The position numbers and the translations under genes are program-made. Of a stretch of DNA of 64,000 bases, positions 12,105-25,700 are shown one piece after another. The stretch's first letter is position 1. Every line of letters starts with the position of its first letter. The stretch covers positions 6,604,001 to 6,668,000 of the forward strand of contig NW_023503493.1 of assembly GCF_014529535.1 (NCBI RefSeq), read 5' to 3'. The DNA is from Bradysia coprophila. Lineage: Eukaryota > Arthropoda > Insecta > Diptera > Sciaridae. The notes under the pieces were generated by a model. It saw nothing but the letters and a program-made list of their open reading frames with translations. It was not told the DNA's origin and made no database searches.

Positions 12105-13468
12105 ATGGACCACCTGCCAGATGAAATAAAGGGTGTACGGCAACGTAAAAAGCAATCCGAACCAATTCGATGTCCAGTTTGTAGCATTACAGTGCGTCCC
12201 AACGAGATGGAATATCACATTTCGTTGGAAATCGAACGGCTGCAGAAGATTCATAACACGGGCAATCGTAGCAAGAAAATACCAAACAACAACAAAGACA
12301 CGCCGAGCTGTTCGACGGCGGCAAACAATTCGGAACCGACCGATCCGAAGGAATGCTGGAGCACATATCAAAAGATAAAAAACAACAGACAAGCTAGACT
12401 GAAGGTAATGCGATGATACGATGGTGTGATGTCCATCAATTCAACTGTCAATTTCCAATTGTGTCTTTAGGTAAAGACACGCAAGAGAAAGGCGGATGCA
12501 GATGGTATCCATTGTCCCGTTTGTAACGAAACCACTGCTGACGACATAAACGTTCACGTCGAAATCTGCTTGCGACGCAACGAAGGCAGTAACAATGGGA
12601 CTGGCAGCGACGATGAAAGTATTGATGTGGAAGCTGAATCGTATGATGAATATGAATGGGCTGGTCAAACTCGGATCAGAGCATCGAGCATGCTGGAAGG
12701 CGGCTATTCGGGAGCAGGTGATTTTTATTGATTTTTTGTTACCGTCGTCAAAAGTTGGAAAGTTTTCCTCTCGTTACGGGAACCATCTGGTTCAATGACC
12801 TCTTTCCAACAGGCTCGACTTGTTGCTCGACAAGCTCACAATTTTTGTTTCCATTCTATCATTCAGGTCTGGGAACATCGCTTGTCAATTCAACCAATGC
12901 CGACGAGGATGAAGACTTGAATGTGGACGGTGATGATACACAGATTTATGGACAGTCACAGTATTCCGAACGTGATGTCATCGTTCCGGCCGCTACAACC
13001 AATAAGGAAAATAATGAAAATCTGTATCTGCGACAATTGGTGGTGGGCGAAGACCTGATCCGACCCGACCAACAGGGGTCGTCATCTCGAAATGTAGATG
13101 AAAATGACGATGATGATGATGACGAAATGAACGGCAATTCGGCCGAATCGACAGATGCCAGGGCCGACATAGCCGGTGAATCATCATCGAGCGGTGCGAT
13201 TGAATGCAGTAGTAGTGGTCCGAAGACCGGTCACCATCAAATCATCGAATCGTTGAAAGAGAAAATTCGCGAATATGAAACGCTGAAAAACAATAAGTCG
13301 TGCAAGTGTCTCATTTGTATGGATTCGTACGTGGACCCGGTGGTGTCAATTTGTTGTTGGCATACATACTGTGAAAAATGCTGGCTGCAAACTCTCGGAG
13401 CGAGGAAATTGTGTCCGCAGTGTAATATGATAACATCACCCAGTGACTTGAGGCGCATTTACATGTGA
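12105..13468 (+). CDS. RNF220: RNF220-type RING E3 ubiquitin ligase
   Basis: Three exons, 12105-12404, 12471-12717 and 12867-13468, join in frame to 382 residues. The first holds a CPVC zinc-binding motif (residues 23-26) followed by a His-containing helix. The second holds another, C115/C118/H129/C133. The third ends in a RING with CLIC, CCWHTYCEKC and CPQC pairs (about residues 330-366). The last residues, beginning NMITSPSDLRRIY, are the typical tail of RNF220. Between zinc fingers and RING lies an acidic, Ser/Asp-rich disordered stretch. RNF220 proteins are E3 ligases that ubiquitinate targets such as Sin3B and Gli factors in vertebrates. Start choice: the ATG at 12105 is the first in frame with the motif, and upstream in-frame codons are non-ATG. 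An AATAAA signal at 13606-13611 lies 138 bp after the stop. Confidence 0.9.
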
Positions 13469-15918
13469 TGTTGTTCGAAAATAATGAAATGAAAATTGAA
13501 AAACCGCGAGAAATAGAAACTTTACGATTATTTTTATAAAAATGAATGAGAGGAGGAGGAGGAGGATGGAAGGCATTTATGTATGCTATTAACATTAAGT
13601 TACACAATAAATGATAGTCGATGAAAACAGAAGCATTGTTTGAATGGACGTACACACAGTGAATGATATCCAGTCTTTCAAAGCAATTTTTTGTGGGGTA
13701 AGTCTTTCAGTTTGAATTTTCAGTCAGTACACCCGCACATTTCGATTTTGCAATCGAATGCGTCACACCTGTTCGTATTGCAACCGAAAAATGTATGGCT
13801 GATGGAAATTGATCCCTTACGAGGTTGGTGAAAGGGTTGCTTGGTATTTGAACATTCAAAACCTTGTTGTCAGAAATATTTTGTTCTTCGCTTACCCCAT
13901 CGGTGATTCCCTTGCAACATTTGTTTTGCCATCCTTTCCCATCCGCTTCTTTGTTTAGAATATCCGATATATATTCAATATCGATTAGGCATTTGGTTTG
14001 TGGTAAAAAGTGGAAACGACTAAAAGTGTGCAGTACAGACAGGCAATTCTAGTCGTTTCAGGTCAACATGTTCAGGGCCGGATCGAAAAGTTCTTCAGAC
14101 TTTGTATGAAGAATTTTTCTTTAACCTGTCACATACGGCTGTTTATCTGTTATCGAAAACGACAACACAAATAATGACAAGCTATGGGTAATATGGTCCT
14201 TTATATGGTAAAATACATGTTAAAAAAATTGAAGTACAAGATTTGAAATCAACCGATTGAAAATACTTTGATCGATGGAAGTAATAGACCCGATAATAAT
14301 GCTGGTCATGTGATTGACGTCTGTGTGCTTGACGCTATGGTGAAAAAAAAATCCAATTTTTTGTACATTTATCTATTCTGGTAATTCTATCTATGGCCGC
14401 TTGAAAATTCCCACTTTTGCACATTTTCTGGGAATTTTGTCGATTGCAGCGCTTATTAATGAGAATCTTTCAGAATTAAAATTCCCAATAATAAGCTCTG
14501 ACTTTCTGATAGCTCTGTGTAACAGATTTCTACGTTACATTTTTGAACAGGTCTACTGAAGTCTTCAAAAGAATCGGTGTGTTAGAAATGAGACTAACGA
14601 GACGATTTAGGCTTGAGGCTCCATATTCCGCTGTATATTCATACACACCAACACGCCGCGATATTTTGTGTAGTGTGTATTGAAGAACTAAAATCAGTAC
14701 TTCAATTCAAAGTACTTTTTCCCTGGACTGAAAGTCATGGGTCTTACGGATGATAAACAGTCTAAAATGTTTGTCACACAATGTTCACTAATATGATTGA
14801 AAATGCATGAATGTATGACCGAAAAACTTAAATACATGAAAATGTTTGCCACACTTGGCCCCTTCCTTGATAACACGATAATTTGTATAATCCTCAACGG
14901 ATTTCAAAAAACATTTTTGTATTCGACGTAGAATTAAATTCCTCAGGAAAAAAAATATTTTAGTTCGTTTGAAAATGAAGACATAGTTCGGAAATTTTGC
15001 TTTGAATAAAATAAAAATGCGTAATTTATAAGAAATCAAGTCAGGGCAGTTATTGTGGGATTTTAAACAGGCAACTGTCAAGGTAATAATTTTTAGAGTT
15101 ACGAATTTATGAGAATCGAGGTCCAGAGTGCAGATCAAAGCTGCAAGTCTTTGAATCGCATAAGAATCGAGGCCCAGCAGTTGTATCATATTTTTATAAT
15201 AATTGCAATCAGTCAGTCAAGGGACCTGACCCACCCAAAAGGTGGGGCCCAGTGATCAATTAGGCTTCAACGATTATCCGTCGAAATCTGAATTTCAAAG
15301 TTCGAAACGAAATTTTTCGACGTCGGCGAAATTTTGGTCGTCAAAGAAATATATTTTTCAAATCCCATTCATTTAAATTATATTGTTATCATGTTCTGTG
15401 GAACAGTTAGTTGAATTAAGGTGATACAACCACAAAATATCTGAAAAAAATGGATAAAATTGAAAGTGGAAAAAACAAATTTACAAAAAATTTTTTTTTC
15501 GATTCTTGATTCTTGTGAGACCTAGTTTCTTTCTGGACAGAAACTTGATAAATAAAAAAATCGATCCACTAATAACAAGCTCAGTTTGATAGCTAAGACT
15601 GCAGACTTGTAAAGGGATTTAACCGAATAAACTGAACTCCAAGGCCGTCGTAAATAACTGATGCCGAAACAGTACCTCTGTCTCGATAGTTCATGTCAAT
15701 AGCCATTGAGAATGAAAATCATTGATGTGAATAAAGATGAACTCACAGATACAAAATGTAAAAAACATGCAGTAGGAGTGTGTGATGGGTAAAGAATCGA
15801 AAGTAGCATTACTGCAGTTACATTTTCGAGTTGTAGGACTTTCGCACATTCTGGTCTCTAACGATTTTTTTCTACTTCAGACTTGTTAGTAGTCTAATAA
15901 CTGTTTTTATCTGTCTAG

Positions 15919-16021
15919 AACCTATTGCCAGACTGTTATTTTGACGAGTAGGCATTATGGCGCTCGCCTTCGGCTAGGGCAATAATGTCCTACACGTCAA
16001 AATACCAATCTTGGCAACAGG
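15919..16021. repeat. Short imperfect foldback (103 bp)
   Basis: A left arm starting CCTATTGCCAGACTG and continuing TTATTTTGACGAGTAGG pairs imperfectly with a right arm ending CAATCTTGGCAACAGG. The centre is a GC-rich hairpin (GCTCGCCTTCGGCTAGGGC). No coding content. Confidence 0.45.
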
Positions 16022-16552
16022 TGCATAATATATATTATAGCATACGCGGTGTGATTCCCCGAAAACATTATTCACCTAGGATATATAAACAAACATTACT
16101 CCTGTAAATTGTCAAAGTGTCATTCGCATATCTTGTTGTCTCGTTTTCGCTTATGCGATAAAAAAGAATATGCACGTATGACAAAGCGGTCGAGGCTTTT
16201 ACCTTACTAGGAAAGTGAAAAGGCCCTTGTTGTCCTAGGGCAAAGCCTTTACCGACCTCGTAAGGTAAAATAGCATAGTAATCTACTATTCTACTCATTA
16301 GAGTCTCATTGGAACAGAAAAAAATGAAGACCAGAAGAAATTATCGAAGTTCATGAATAAACGACAAGCTCTGTCGAATGCGGTATTATGAAGCAAAGAG
16401 AGCAAAGAACATTTCTGAAAAAATGAAGTAATAGATTTGAAATCAATCTCTTGAGAATTGTTAGATCAAATGAAGGAATAGATCCAGACAAACTGTATGT
16501 TTGCAGTCTGTGAAAGGCTAATACAGTGAAAACTACTAAAGTTTTTCTGACA

Positions 16553-16745
16553 TTGCAAAGCACCTAGCAGGGTAATAGAAAAAAATAAAGTGGTACTTTA
16601 ATCGAAGTATGCGAATATTTCCATGCCTTTTTTTTCATAATGTCATTGCAAAATTACCATTAAGGCTGCTAATGGTATTATTGGTATCAAAATACTATTC
16701 TATTTGACGTGTAAAAATCTCTATTACCCTGCTAGGTGCTTTGCA
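16553..16745. mobile_element. MITE with perfect 25-bp terminal inverted repeats
   Basis: The left end (16553-16577) starts TGCAAAGCACCTAGCAGGG. The right end (16721-16745) is its exact reverse complement over 25 bases. The 193-bp element has no coding capacity. The exact match of its ends suggests a recent insertion. Confidence 0.65.
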
Positions 16746-18424
16746 CATTGACATTCAAAACCATTTTGTAACTGAAAATCTCAATGTTTCAATTGAACCT
16801 AACTTTAATAGTATCGCCTGCGGCTCGTGCTGGGAACCTCTCGTTCGCTAAAAAATGCCTCTTAGCATAAGTTAGGAACAACGTTTTGTTTGTGTCGGAA
16901 ATTAGCGACAATGTCGCGATATTTCGACACTATATAAACAAAATTGTTTTTTTAAATGTAACATCTTAACTAATCAATATTCTTGCATTCTTGCACCCAT
17001 CTAAACGTTGACCATTTTATTTAATGGAATTACCGCTATATTTTCCTGATATTGGTCGAAATTGAGGTGATAACGGTTATGTGTTCCAAAAACTTTGTAA
17101 AATGAAAATTTCTCTTGGTAAACAGAGAAATTCCGTTGCAGGAATATATTTTCCCAACTAATAATTGTCGAATTATACCAGCCTAACCCTATTGAATCTG
17201 CGGATGAGCTACAGACATAAATCTGTTACTTCATTTGTTCCAAGTACCACCTTATGTATGATATCGCTATCGCTTCAATATTTTCATAAGAACGACAGCC
17301 GCATAAGCTTAGCAGTATTGACTTACAATCAAAATCATATTTTTTACTGCTGTCTAATCGTTCATTGATTTGTTTTCATTTCAATTTATCTCAATAATGA
17401 ATAAATTGAATCGCCAAACATTTACATTTACGCACAATATGCCGAGAGGAATCGGTGCGATTGAAGTTAATCCCATTTAAAACAATATCACAACATCACA
17501 CAAATTCAATTTTCTCGCCTGAAGCAATTGTAAAGGTTGTCAGCGAGCACGTGACATAAGAGGTCGTGTGCCATGTTAAATATTTCCCCTTCACACAAGT
17601 TGGGATGGAGAATGCATCGGGACCAGAAAAAATTGTATGTTATTGACATTGCTAATTTGAGGGTCGATATGTTATTATCGTTCTAAACATCCGAAACATA
17701 TTTTTTTGTGTGTAACGTTGTTTATACAACGACGGGAATACATTTTCGCGCAATGATGACGATGTGTGCCAACGATGCTGACACGGTTCTTCTATATGAT
17801 CTGATTTCTTCTCATAAATTACAAGCCTACCAATGATGCAGGAACTAAACTTAAGTGGCAGTTTGAACAAGATCTTCGATAAATAAATGGTTGTGATAAA
17901 GTGCAGTCGTCTCTAATAAAAACCATTATTACCCTTTTACGATTTCATCAACTATGTTATCGACAGGGCACCCCTAAGTAGTAATGAGTTCTATAGAGGT
18001 CTTTTTATCGAATGTTAAAACAAATGAAAATTTGTATTGCAATTTGCATAGTCTGGAGTGTTGAATCAAGTAAATATATTTGATAACTAGTCCTATGGTA
18101 TGCTGGTTGTTCTAATAAGGCTTACTATCATGTTTTTTTACTTCATGAGTGAGCGCTTTTGATTTTTTACGACAAACTCAAAGGTACGGAAAAGTGTATA
18201 CAGTCTTTACTGGGTTCAGTGGATACACTTTGAGGATTTTTCAGTTTTTATTAGCGTTACCAAGAAGAATGAACAACCAGGATTGTAACTCATATCAAGT
18301 CACAGAAAAGGTAACCTGTGAGCGTATAATGATTCATTAGTCTTGCAATGGAAGTCACTTGACACTTTTTTTTTGAAAATAACGTTTATTATCATTCCAC
18401 TTCAAGCTAAATTATTTTTAATGA

Positions 18425-18565
18425 CAGCTGCCGACAAAGAGTACTATTTTGTATGAAAAAAGTTTCCACATTTTTTACAGTGCCAAAATTTGTTCGATAC
18501 ACTGGCCAGTTTCAGTACTTCTATTTAGAGTACTACTCATGCTTGAAGTGCGTTGGCTGTCAGCA
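18425..18565 (-). repeat. Copy of a dispersed 150-bp MITE family
   Basis: In reverse orientation this reads AACGCACTTCAAGCATGAGT, then GTGTATCGAACAAATTTTGG and GGCAGCTGTCA. Related copies occur at about 26590-26750, 48130-48280 and 60790-60925 (the last two in the palindrome arms). The ends show inverted CAACGCACTTC. Confidence 0.55.
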
Positions 18566-20647
18566 TAAGTCATTCTTGATGTGGAATTACCCGAGTCCAA
18601 ATTTGTATTCGACACGGACTTTTTTTCGAGACTCGATTCCAAGCCTTCCCGTCAATGAAAAAGTAATTGACCTGTCAAAGACGGCACGCATATTAATAGC
18701 TTTACTATCTGATCTATTACTTCATTTGATCGAAAATTTTCAGAAATTGATTTCAGAAATCTTTTACTTCATTTGTTTTGAACATGCTTTTTGCTATATG
18801 GGTAACTCCAGTTTTAGTTGCGTTACAAATTTCGTCATTTCTGAGGCATAAAGTGAGCTGCGTTGGCTATGTTTTGCGGTAACAAATCAGTCTATAAATT
18901 TTCTAATACCCAGAAGACGTAGTGCTTTCATGCCAACAAGAATTGATAATTTAAAGCCTGCGAAGTGTGACTTGTGTGTTCGAAGAAGTCGTCGGTTAGT
19001 TGCGTTACTTTTCGAAATATTTTCACCAAATGTAAACTGATTTCTGTAAACTTTTTTTTTCCTGAAAGCTATGGTCAAGACGCCCAACATGAGGTTGGTA
19101 GCCCAAAATTTCTGGGAGATGTGTCTATAAAAGTGATTTTTTTCGGTGGTCATTAATAGCCAGATTTTTTTTTTTTGAAATTGGTGCTTGTTGCCCCACA
19201 GAAAATGTTGCTTTGGCTCAAAATCGTTTTAAAAAATGGTAACAAAATTTTTCGAGATAACCTCGACGAGTGAAAATTCGAGGATGACCTACTTCCCTCA
19301 CCCAACTAACCTGATCGAGGCAAAGTTATTTTTCTCGTGAAGTCATATGCTGTAGATTTCAAATGACACCGATCTTCAGTTTTCATATGAAAATTTTTAT
19401 TTTGGCAACGTTTGTGTCGAGGTGATTTCACCTTACTTCGAAGCAGAATGAACCAAAAATCTTCTAAAAAATTAATTTCGTGTCATTTGGTGCAATTGCG
19501 GAATTATAGCGTTCGTTTCTACAGTGAAACAAGTTTACAGAAATCATTTGAGATTTATTGAAAATATCTTGGAAAGTCGAATACAAACAAACACTTTTTG
19601 GTTATATCTCTCCGAGACGTTATGCCAATGACCTCATATTGGTGTCAAACTACGCGTCTTGTCAGATGAAGGAATAGATTCGATAATAAAACTGTAGATA
19701 CACTCAACGGCTGTGAATGATTGAAAATTAAAAGAGTGATCACGTAATAACCAGTAAACCATCAAACAAAATTGCAGTGAACCTACATACGCTGCTTAAG
19801 CTGTAGATAATAATGATTTTTTTCTCCGACATAAGTGTATCTAAAACTCAATTGTTCCGATTAAATCGAAATTCAAATATTTATTACTTGAGAATAAATA
19901 TGTTCCACTTAAACCATGAGTGCGTACGTTCCTCTGTAACATCAAAAATCCCCTTTACGCCGAAAACTATAACCGTATTAACACGCGGTTAAATATACAA
20001 ACAAATTGTAAACTTCAATTGAATAAATTTGCCAATGATGATTCCACGCTCTCTCTCGTGTATGTACATATTTATGTTGTGTGCACTGGCACACGGCACC
20101 AGACACGCGTACACAATGTCATGAATGGTTGGTTGTGGCCTGTTTTTATCCGAAAAAATAAATCACTGAAAATAAAGCGCAAATATAGATGGTTTGGACG
20201 GGAAGTAACTAAGGGCGTTCGGGAAATAAGTAGTGTGGAAAATTAGATATTGATTAATTGGCCGTATACAAATTATATGCCGCGAACAATATTGTTCGTT
20301 CACTTGAACATAACAACTTATGGGACATATTTTCGGTGAGAAAATGGTAATGATTTCAAAATTGTTATCATTACGAGTAGATTCATGAATTGCAACCCTT
20401 AACGGACGGCCATGACATGACATAAGTTATCGACGGGGACAAGAAACAACTATTTTTCATGCTAGCGATGCGAAAATCCTTATTTTGACCACTATGAAGC
20501 GTTCTGAAAATTGTTATTCTGGGAGGTAGAATTAATAAAAATTTCTATAATTTACACCTTCTATATAGAATTGATGTTAAATCAGTCGCTAATCGCTAGT
20601 CCACTATTCCATCGTTCCCGAAGCGTGTACTATAGGATTTATGGGTG

Positions 20648-20776
20648 TCGGGGAATCTCGCACACGCGATCATAGTATGCGTCCTTTTACGACATGTAAC
20701 GAAAAGTCATGACTGTGCGAGATTCACCACTTAGAGGTGAATCTCGCACACCATGAATTTGTGTGGTGTGCGAGAT
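20648..20776. repeat. Foldback cluster with repeated GTGTGCGAGATT motifs
   Basis: GGGAATCTCGCACAC occurs at the left, TGTGCGAGATTCACC and GGTGAATCTCGCACACC in the middle, and GTGTGCGAGATTACCC at the right. Several nested hairpins can form in 130 bp. It is probably a small foldback element. Confidence 0.5.
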
Positions 20777-21167
20777 TACCCTACCCCGATTTATGACTTC
20801 ATTTGATCTAAGTATTTTGAAGAGATTTAAAAATCTTTTACTTCATTTTTTTGAACATGACTTTTTCTACGTAAGACCCACGGCAGAGTAAAATAAACCT
20901 TTACTCTGTCGAGTAAGACAGCAGAGATCGTCGTTTTTTCCTGACCTGTAGTTGGCACGAGTAGGAATTTATTATTTTTCCCGGTGACAGAAACAAAGTT
21001 TTGGATGCTTCCAACGAGAAAATTTATACGCTTGATCAACAGTCTCTCTATTTTGTTGAAATAGATGACTTGTTAACATGTAATAATACAAACAATATTC
21101 GGAGAGGTAGCTCTTATCACTAACTTTAGCAACACATAACAATACATAACTTTTGTTATAACTGTTA

Positions 21168-21545
21168 CTCTAGCTACGCATAGCGACGCAAAGGAGACCT
21201 CATTCAAATTTTTCTTTTGTTCATCTGTCAAGTTTGACATTATAACAATTGTATATTTCAACATACCCCAATACACATCGAGTGTGTATTGGGGTATTGA
21301 AAGATATTTTTCTGTAATAGTGAGAGTGTGTTGGTGCATTCCTTCCCAACCATTACTTTCCTCCTCGACCGTTTACTTCCCCTACCGACCAATTCATATC
21401 ATAGCTCACCAATACACTCTCGCGTATACAGAAAAACAACATTTTAGTTAGGTTTAGGACTCTTTGGCACTGCTTTGAGTAGCTGCAGTAACAGTCAAAC
21501 ATAAAAATTAGTCTCCTTCGCGTCGCTATGTATAGCTAGAGTAGA
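21168..21545. mobile_element. Inverted-repeat element with about 32-bp ends
   Basis: The left end, containing CTCTAGCTACGCATAGCGAC, is mirrored with few mismatches at the right end by GTCGCTATGTATAGCTAGAG. A perfect 14-bp-arm hairpin (TACCCCAATACACA and its complement, 21263-21296) lies inside. No transposase is encoded. Confidence 0.5.
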
Positions 21546-22746
21546 GCCTCCAAATTTGAAGCTTGTCAATTCAGTGTTGATAGGATGATTTCCTCCTGAA
21601 TTTAGAAATGAAGGAATTCATTTAAATCAGGAAACGCATTTGAACCACACTATGACTGCACTCTTTTGTAAATGGAGTCTAGTGTAACTCATCTGTTATC
21701 GACAGAAGTGGCAGACTCTGCCGGATAATTATGGCATGTTTTCTCTATTCTCTTCTCTACCAAAATTACTATGAAAATGTTTCAACCGACGTACTTGATA
21801 GACAAAGCATGCCTTCTCCTGGTTAATGAGGTTGAAACTGTAGCAACACAATTTAGAAATTTTTATCAAAAGAAGTAAAAGATTCAGTAAAATTTTGCTC
21901 ATCTTATGATATGTCTGTAAATGGTGAAAATGTAGGAAAACCACAGAATACAAGCTGATAGTTTTTAAATGATTTCCACAAGAACGACAAACTTAAGTAT
22001 GGAGCTGAAGATGAAGAATTGAAGATGAAGGATAGGAAAATGCATGTTCAAGCAATGTTTTAGTGAACGATCTCATTTCAGGCTGTCCACAATGCTTAGA
22101 CAAAACTAATTAACAGATTCGTTAACTATCCCAGCTGTGCTTGTCGTTTTTGTGCAAGCTGAAAGGTAATAGACATCATCTCATTTATGTTTTTCCGTTT
22201 TTATCTTTTAGAATAAAATCTATAAATAGGCACCCGAGTTATCGTTATGGTATGCTTTTAATAATTTTTTCTTTGTTCAGTGATGTGAGATAGGAAAAAA
22301 TATCGTTAGTAACGTGCAATACATTACTGCTGACAAGTACAAAGCGCACAAAGGCTACAAATCTTAAATGCTCATAATATATTAAAGGGAAGAACGATTT
22401 CTTGTTGTAAAGAGAAAGACAAACCCTGCATTATGACCTAACCAAGCTGTTAATCATTATATTATATCCTCTTGACGAACAAATTCAAATCGATAAGACA
22501 CGCCCCGCATCAAAACATGGTACATGGCAACCAATAGGAAAAGTTGAATTCAGACGAACGTATACGTACGGATAAAATGGAAAATGGAGGGTTGAATGTT
22601 TCCGTTCAATCCGTTGGAAAATTATTTGGATGGGATATTCACTTTCAATTTGTACTTTCTGTGCGAAGGTTGTGTTGAACGTTAAACTTAGGAACTTAGG
22701 AAAAGTGTTTGTGCTCTAAAGTGAAATTAAAAATAATTGATAAAAC

Positions 22747-25700
22747 ATGGATAAAGTGAACAAAAATCAGTTACCGGACTCATCATCCTCTCCGCCAATC
22801 AAGTAATTTCAATTGTATTTCCTTCAATAAATTAGATCGTATTGTTGATAGAGTTGATGAAATATTTGCACAATAATTGTACGATAGTTTGTTAGAAACA
22901 CAGTTTTTAAGCCAATTTTGCTAATTGCTAATTTTTCCTGTACCTTCGTGGATGTTTTAAAATTGTAAACTGTCCACTGTTACAATGTTCAGTTATCGTT
23001 GTGAACTGCTATCATCAACGACAACAAAAATAAGCTCTGGATATTGCGATCTTTTAAAAGTAAAATTTATGTTGAAACTAATGAAGTGAGCCTTGTATCA
23101 ATTTTCTACTTTGATCAAGGGAAGTAATAGATCCAATAATTAATTGGCGACTTCCTCGCTGTACGTAAACGGTTAAACATTCGAATGGATTTACTAGATG
23201 TACGTTCTCTATTTGAATCAACTGATGACCTTTCCCGTGACTAACAATATTTCGAACCAAAATAGCTGGAACATCATCTTAGAACATCATGAATTATTTT
23301 GAAATCGATCCGTTAAGTAGATGAGATAAAGTTTCTGGAACGTTGTTCTAAGAAAACAGTTCAACTATTTCAAAACGAAATTTTGTTCATCACGGGACAG
23401 GTCAAGGAATTCGCCATTTGATTCGAACGGAGAATCGGGAAATTGTAAGAATAATGAAGACCACCTGATTGTGTTCTTTCTGGAAACGGCTCATTATCTT
23501 GTCGTCTGATCAGCTCGGGCTACCAAAATGAGTTTTTGCTAAAAACTATTGAAATAGATTTCAAGGTAACAGACGAACTAACCGATTAAACAATTACACG
23601 TCGACTAGCCGTTTGTAAAAGACCAAGCGAATATTTTCAAATCGAGTCGTTTGTATGGAAGGACAAGTTTAAGTTTTTATGGGAAAACGAGAAGCAGCGG
23701 TCTCACACCACGTCCTTTCTAAATGTTTTGTGTAATGAAATTGACACACATTCGGATTTTTATTTTATCGAAACAATTTGTTTTTCTCAAACTGATCTGA
23801 CACCTTTCTATTTTCTTCAACAGTTCAATCAACTTTCACGCATTCGATGAAGACTTGGTCAACGACTTACCGTCCTGTCTCTATGTACAGGGTGGTCATA
23901 ATCAACACTTAGGCAATCCAAATAATGGATTGAATCCGAACAATTTGAGACAAATTCAACATCAGTATTTGCATCATTCAGGTTTGTCGATTTGTGGTTT
24001 TTGTGTGTGTAAGAAACTGATGAGTGTTATGTCCTCCATAACATATATATGAATAATACGCAAGACGAATGTGTTATACTTGACGATTCGTTTATTACTG
24101 CTACTAAGAATGAAATGGCGTTTGGGCAGTTTGACCCAATACATAACAGTAAGGAGTCATCTGAGTCATTTGCTATCGGCAACAACTTCATCAGGAATAA
24201 ACGACAAGCTCTGTCTAATAACGCCTAATAAGCGTGTTCAAAACAATCGCAGTAAAAGATTCACAGTCACTTGAAAATACTTAGATTAACTGAAGTAGTA
24301 GATCCGATTTAGGTTTCGATAGTAAAACTACTGATTATGCGTACTTTCTGTGAAAGATTACAATAAATTCGTCTGATAATTTGATTTTCTTAGCATAGAG
24401 CTAAAACTTTCAGACTGTTCGCTTTCTCTTCTACTATTTTCGTATTTTCAATGAGTATTACTGAGTATTACTATACAAATACTATAAAAAGACGGGTGTC
24501 ATAGATTAAATTGTTTAAATGTGCGCTTCCCCTTATACTGCATAGATAGTTGTTTTAATCGCAGAATAGCTGCATTGACTCTACGGTGAGGAATAATTCT
24601 ATTTCACGTAACAGTAAGCTATTTAGAGAGTTGTCCGAAAGTTGAAAAAAGAGCGCGAATTTTCACTCTATCAGAGAACACCATTCTTTAGTTCAAGGTT
24701 TTTTATTTTCTGAGAACAAATCTCCAGTGTTCATTATCCCAAACGAGTGGTATAAATTACACCAAATTTTATCATATTTCCTAGTACTTGATTAAAACCG
24801 CAGGATAAAAGTTGACATAGCATAGGTAGGTTGCGTGATGGTTTCGCAACTCTAAATTTTTACCGATTTTAACATGATCGTTGGAAAGGTCTCGATGAGT
24901 TCTAGGAAAGAGGAAGTTTGATCCAATTGCGCTGCATAAAAGGGTACAAAAAGGAAATGTGAATTTTCCTCAAATTTCATCTAAAAATGGTCTAATTTCA
25001 ACACATGGGGTTGGAAAGGGTGTTAAGGAATCTCGCGCCGCGTCATTCACAATAATTCACAAAGTGACATCTTCCTTATACAAAATGTGTCAAAATGTGA
25101 ATCTCGACGAGCTCTGGGAAATTGGATAAAATTTGAGGAAATTTTAGCAAAAAAACGCTGAAAATGGAAAATATGTCGAAAATATCATAAAAATTCATCT
25201 AGAAGTGTTCAGATTTTTTGGCTCGTGAGAAAAACCTAGTTAGAGAATGTGGAAATCGATAAAACTTGATGCGAAGATAAATCGAAAATGTGACGAATTT
25301 ATATTTTAGAAAGTTACAGCGCTACGGGAAGCGTTACGAGAATATCTGAAAATTCGTTCTAGTGTGATACATTTATTGTGAACTGTGACGTGAACTGTGA
25401 CTACATATTCTTCTTGATGTTAGCAGAGCACCACATACAAATAAAATACCTTTCACGTTCAGCTCCACGACAGTTCACTTAGAGTTGGAGGATTTATTAT
25501 GATAAATTACAAAAATATTTAAATAACGGTAGAAAAGGTAGTTTACTTAGCTCATTCCCGCAGCTCCCACTGAAGAGAAATTATTATTTGTTGATTGCAA
25601 TGTGCATTACCAACGCACCAGCATTTTAAATACACTTAACAGTGGCATGAAATGAATAGTATGAACCTGTTTTCATAAGTGTAAGTGGAATGAATGTATG

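Larger units (their letters stand above)
13612..22746. other. Nine-kilobase gene-free stretch rich in short repeats
   Basis: No open frame here has recognisable features. The longest (14788-15189, minus) is AT-driven and spans repeated text, so I do not call it. The stretch carries inverted-repeat elements at 15919-16021, 16553-16745, 20648-20776 and 21168-21545, a perfect hairpin at 21263-21296, and several copies of a dispersed repeat centred on GATCTATTACTTCATTTGAT. The region just before 22747 should contain the promoter of the Fer2-like gene; I see no clear TATA box or operator. Confidence 0.5.

Noticed and set aside
14788..15189. 133-codon minus-strand ORF
   Set aside because: Composition is driven by AT-rich codons (Phe, Lys, Ile), it covers repeated AGAATCGAGG words, and no homologous family comes to mind.
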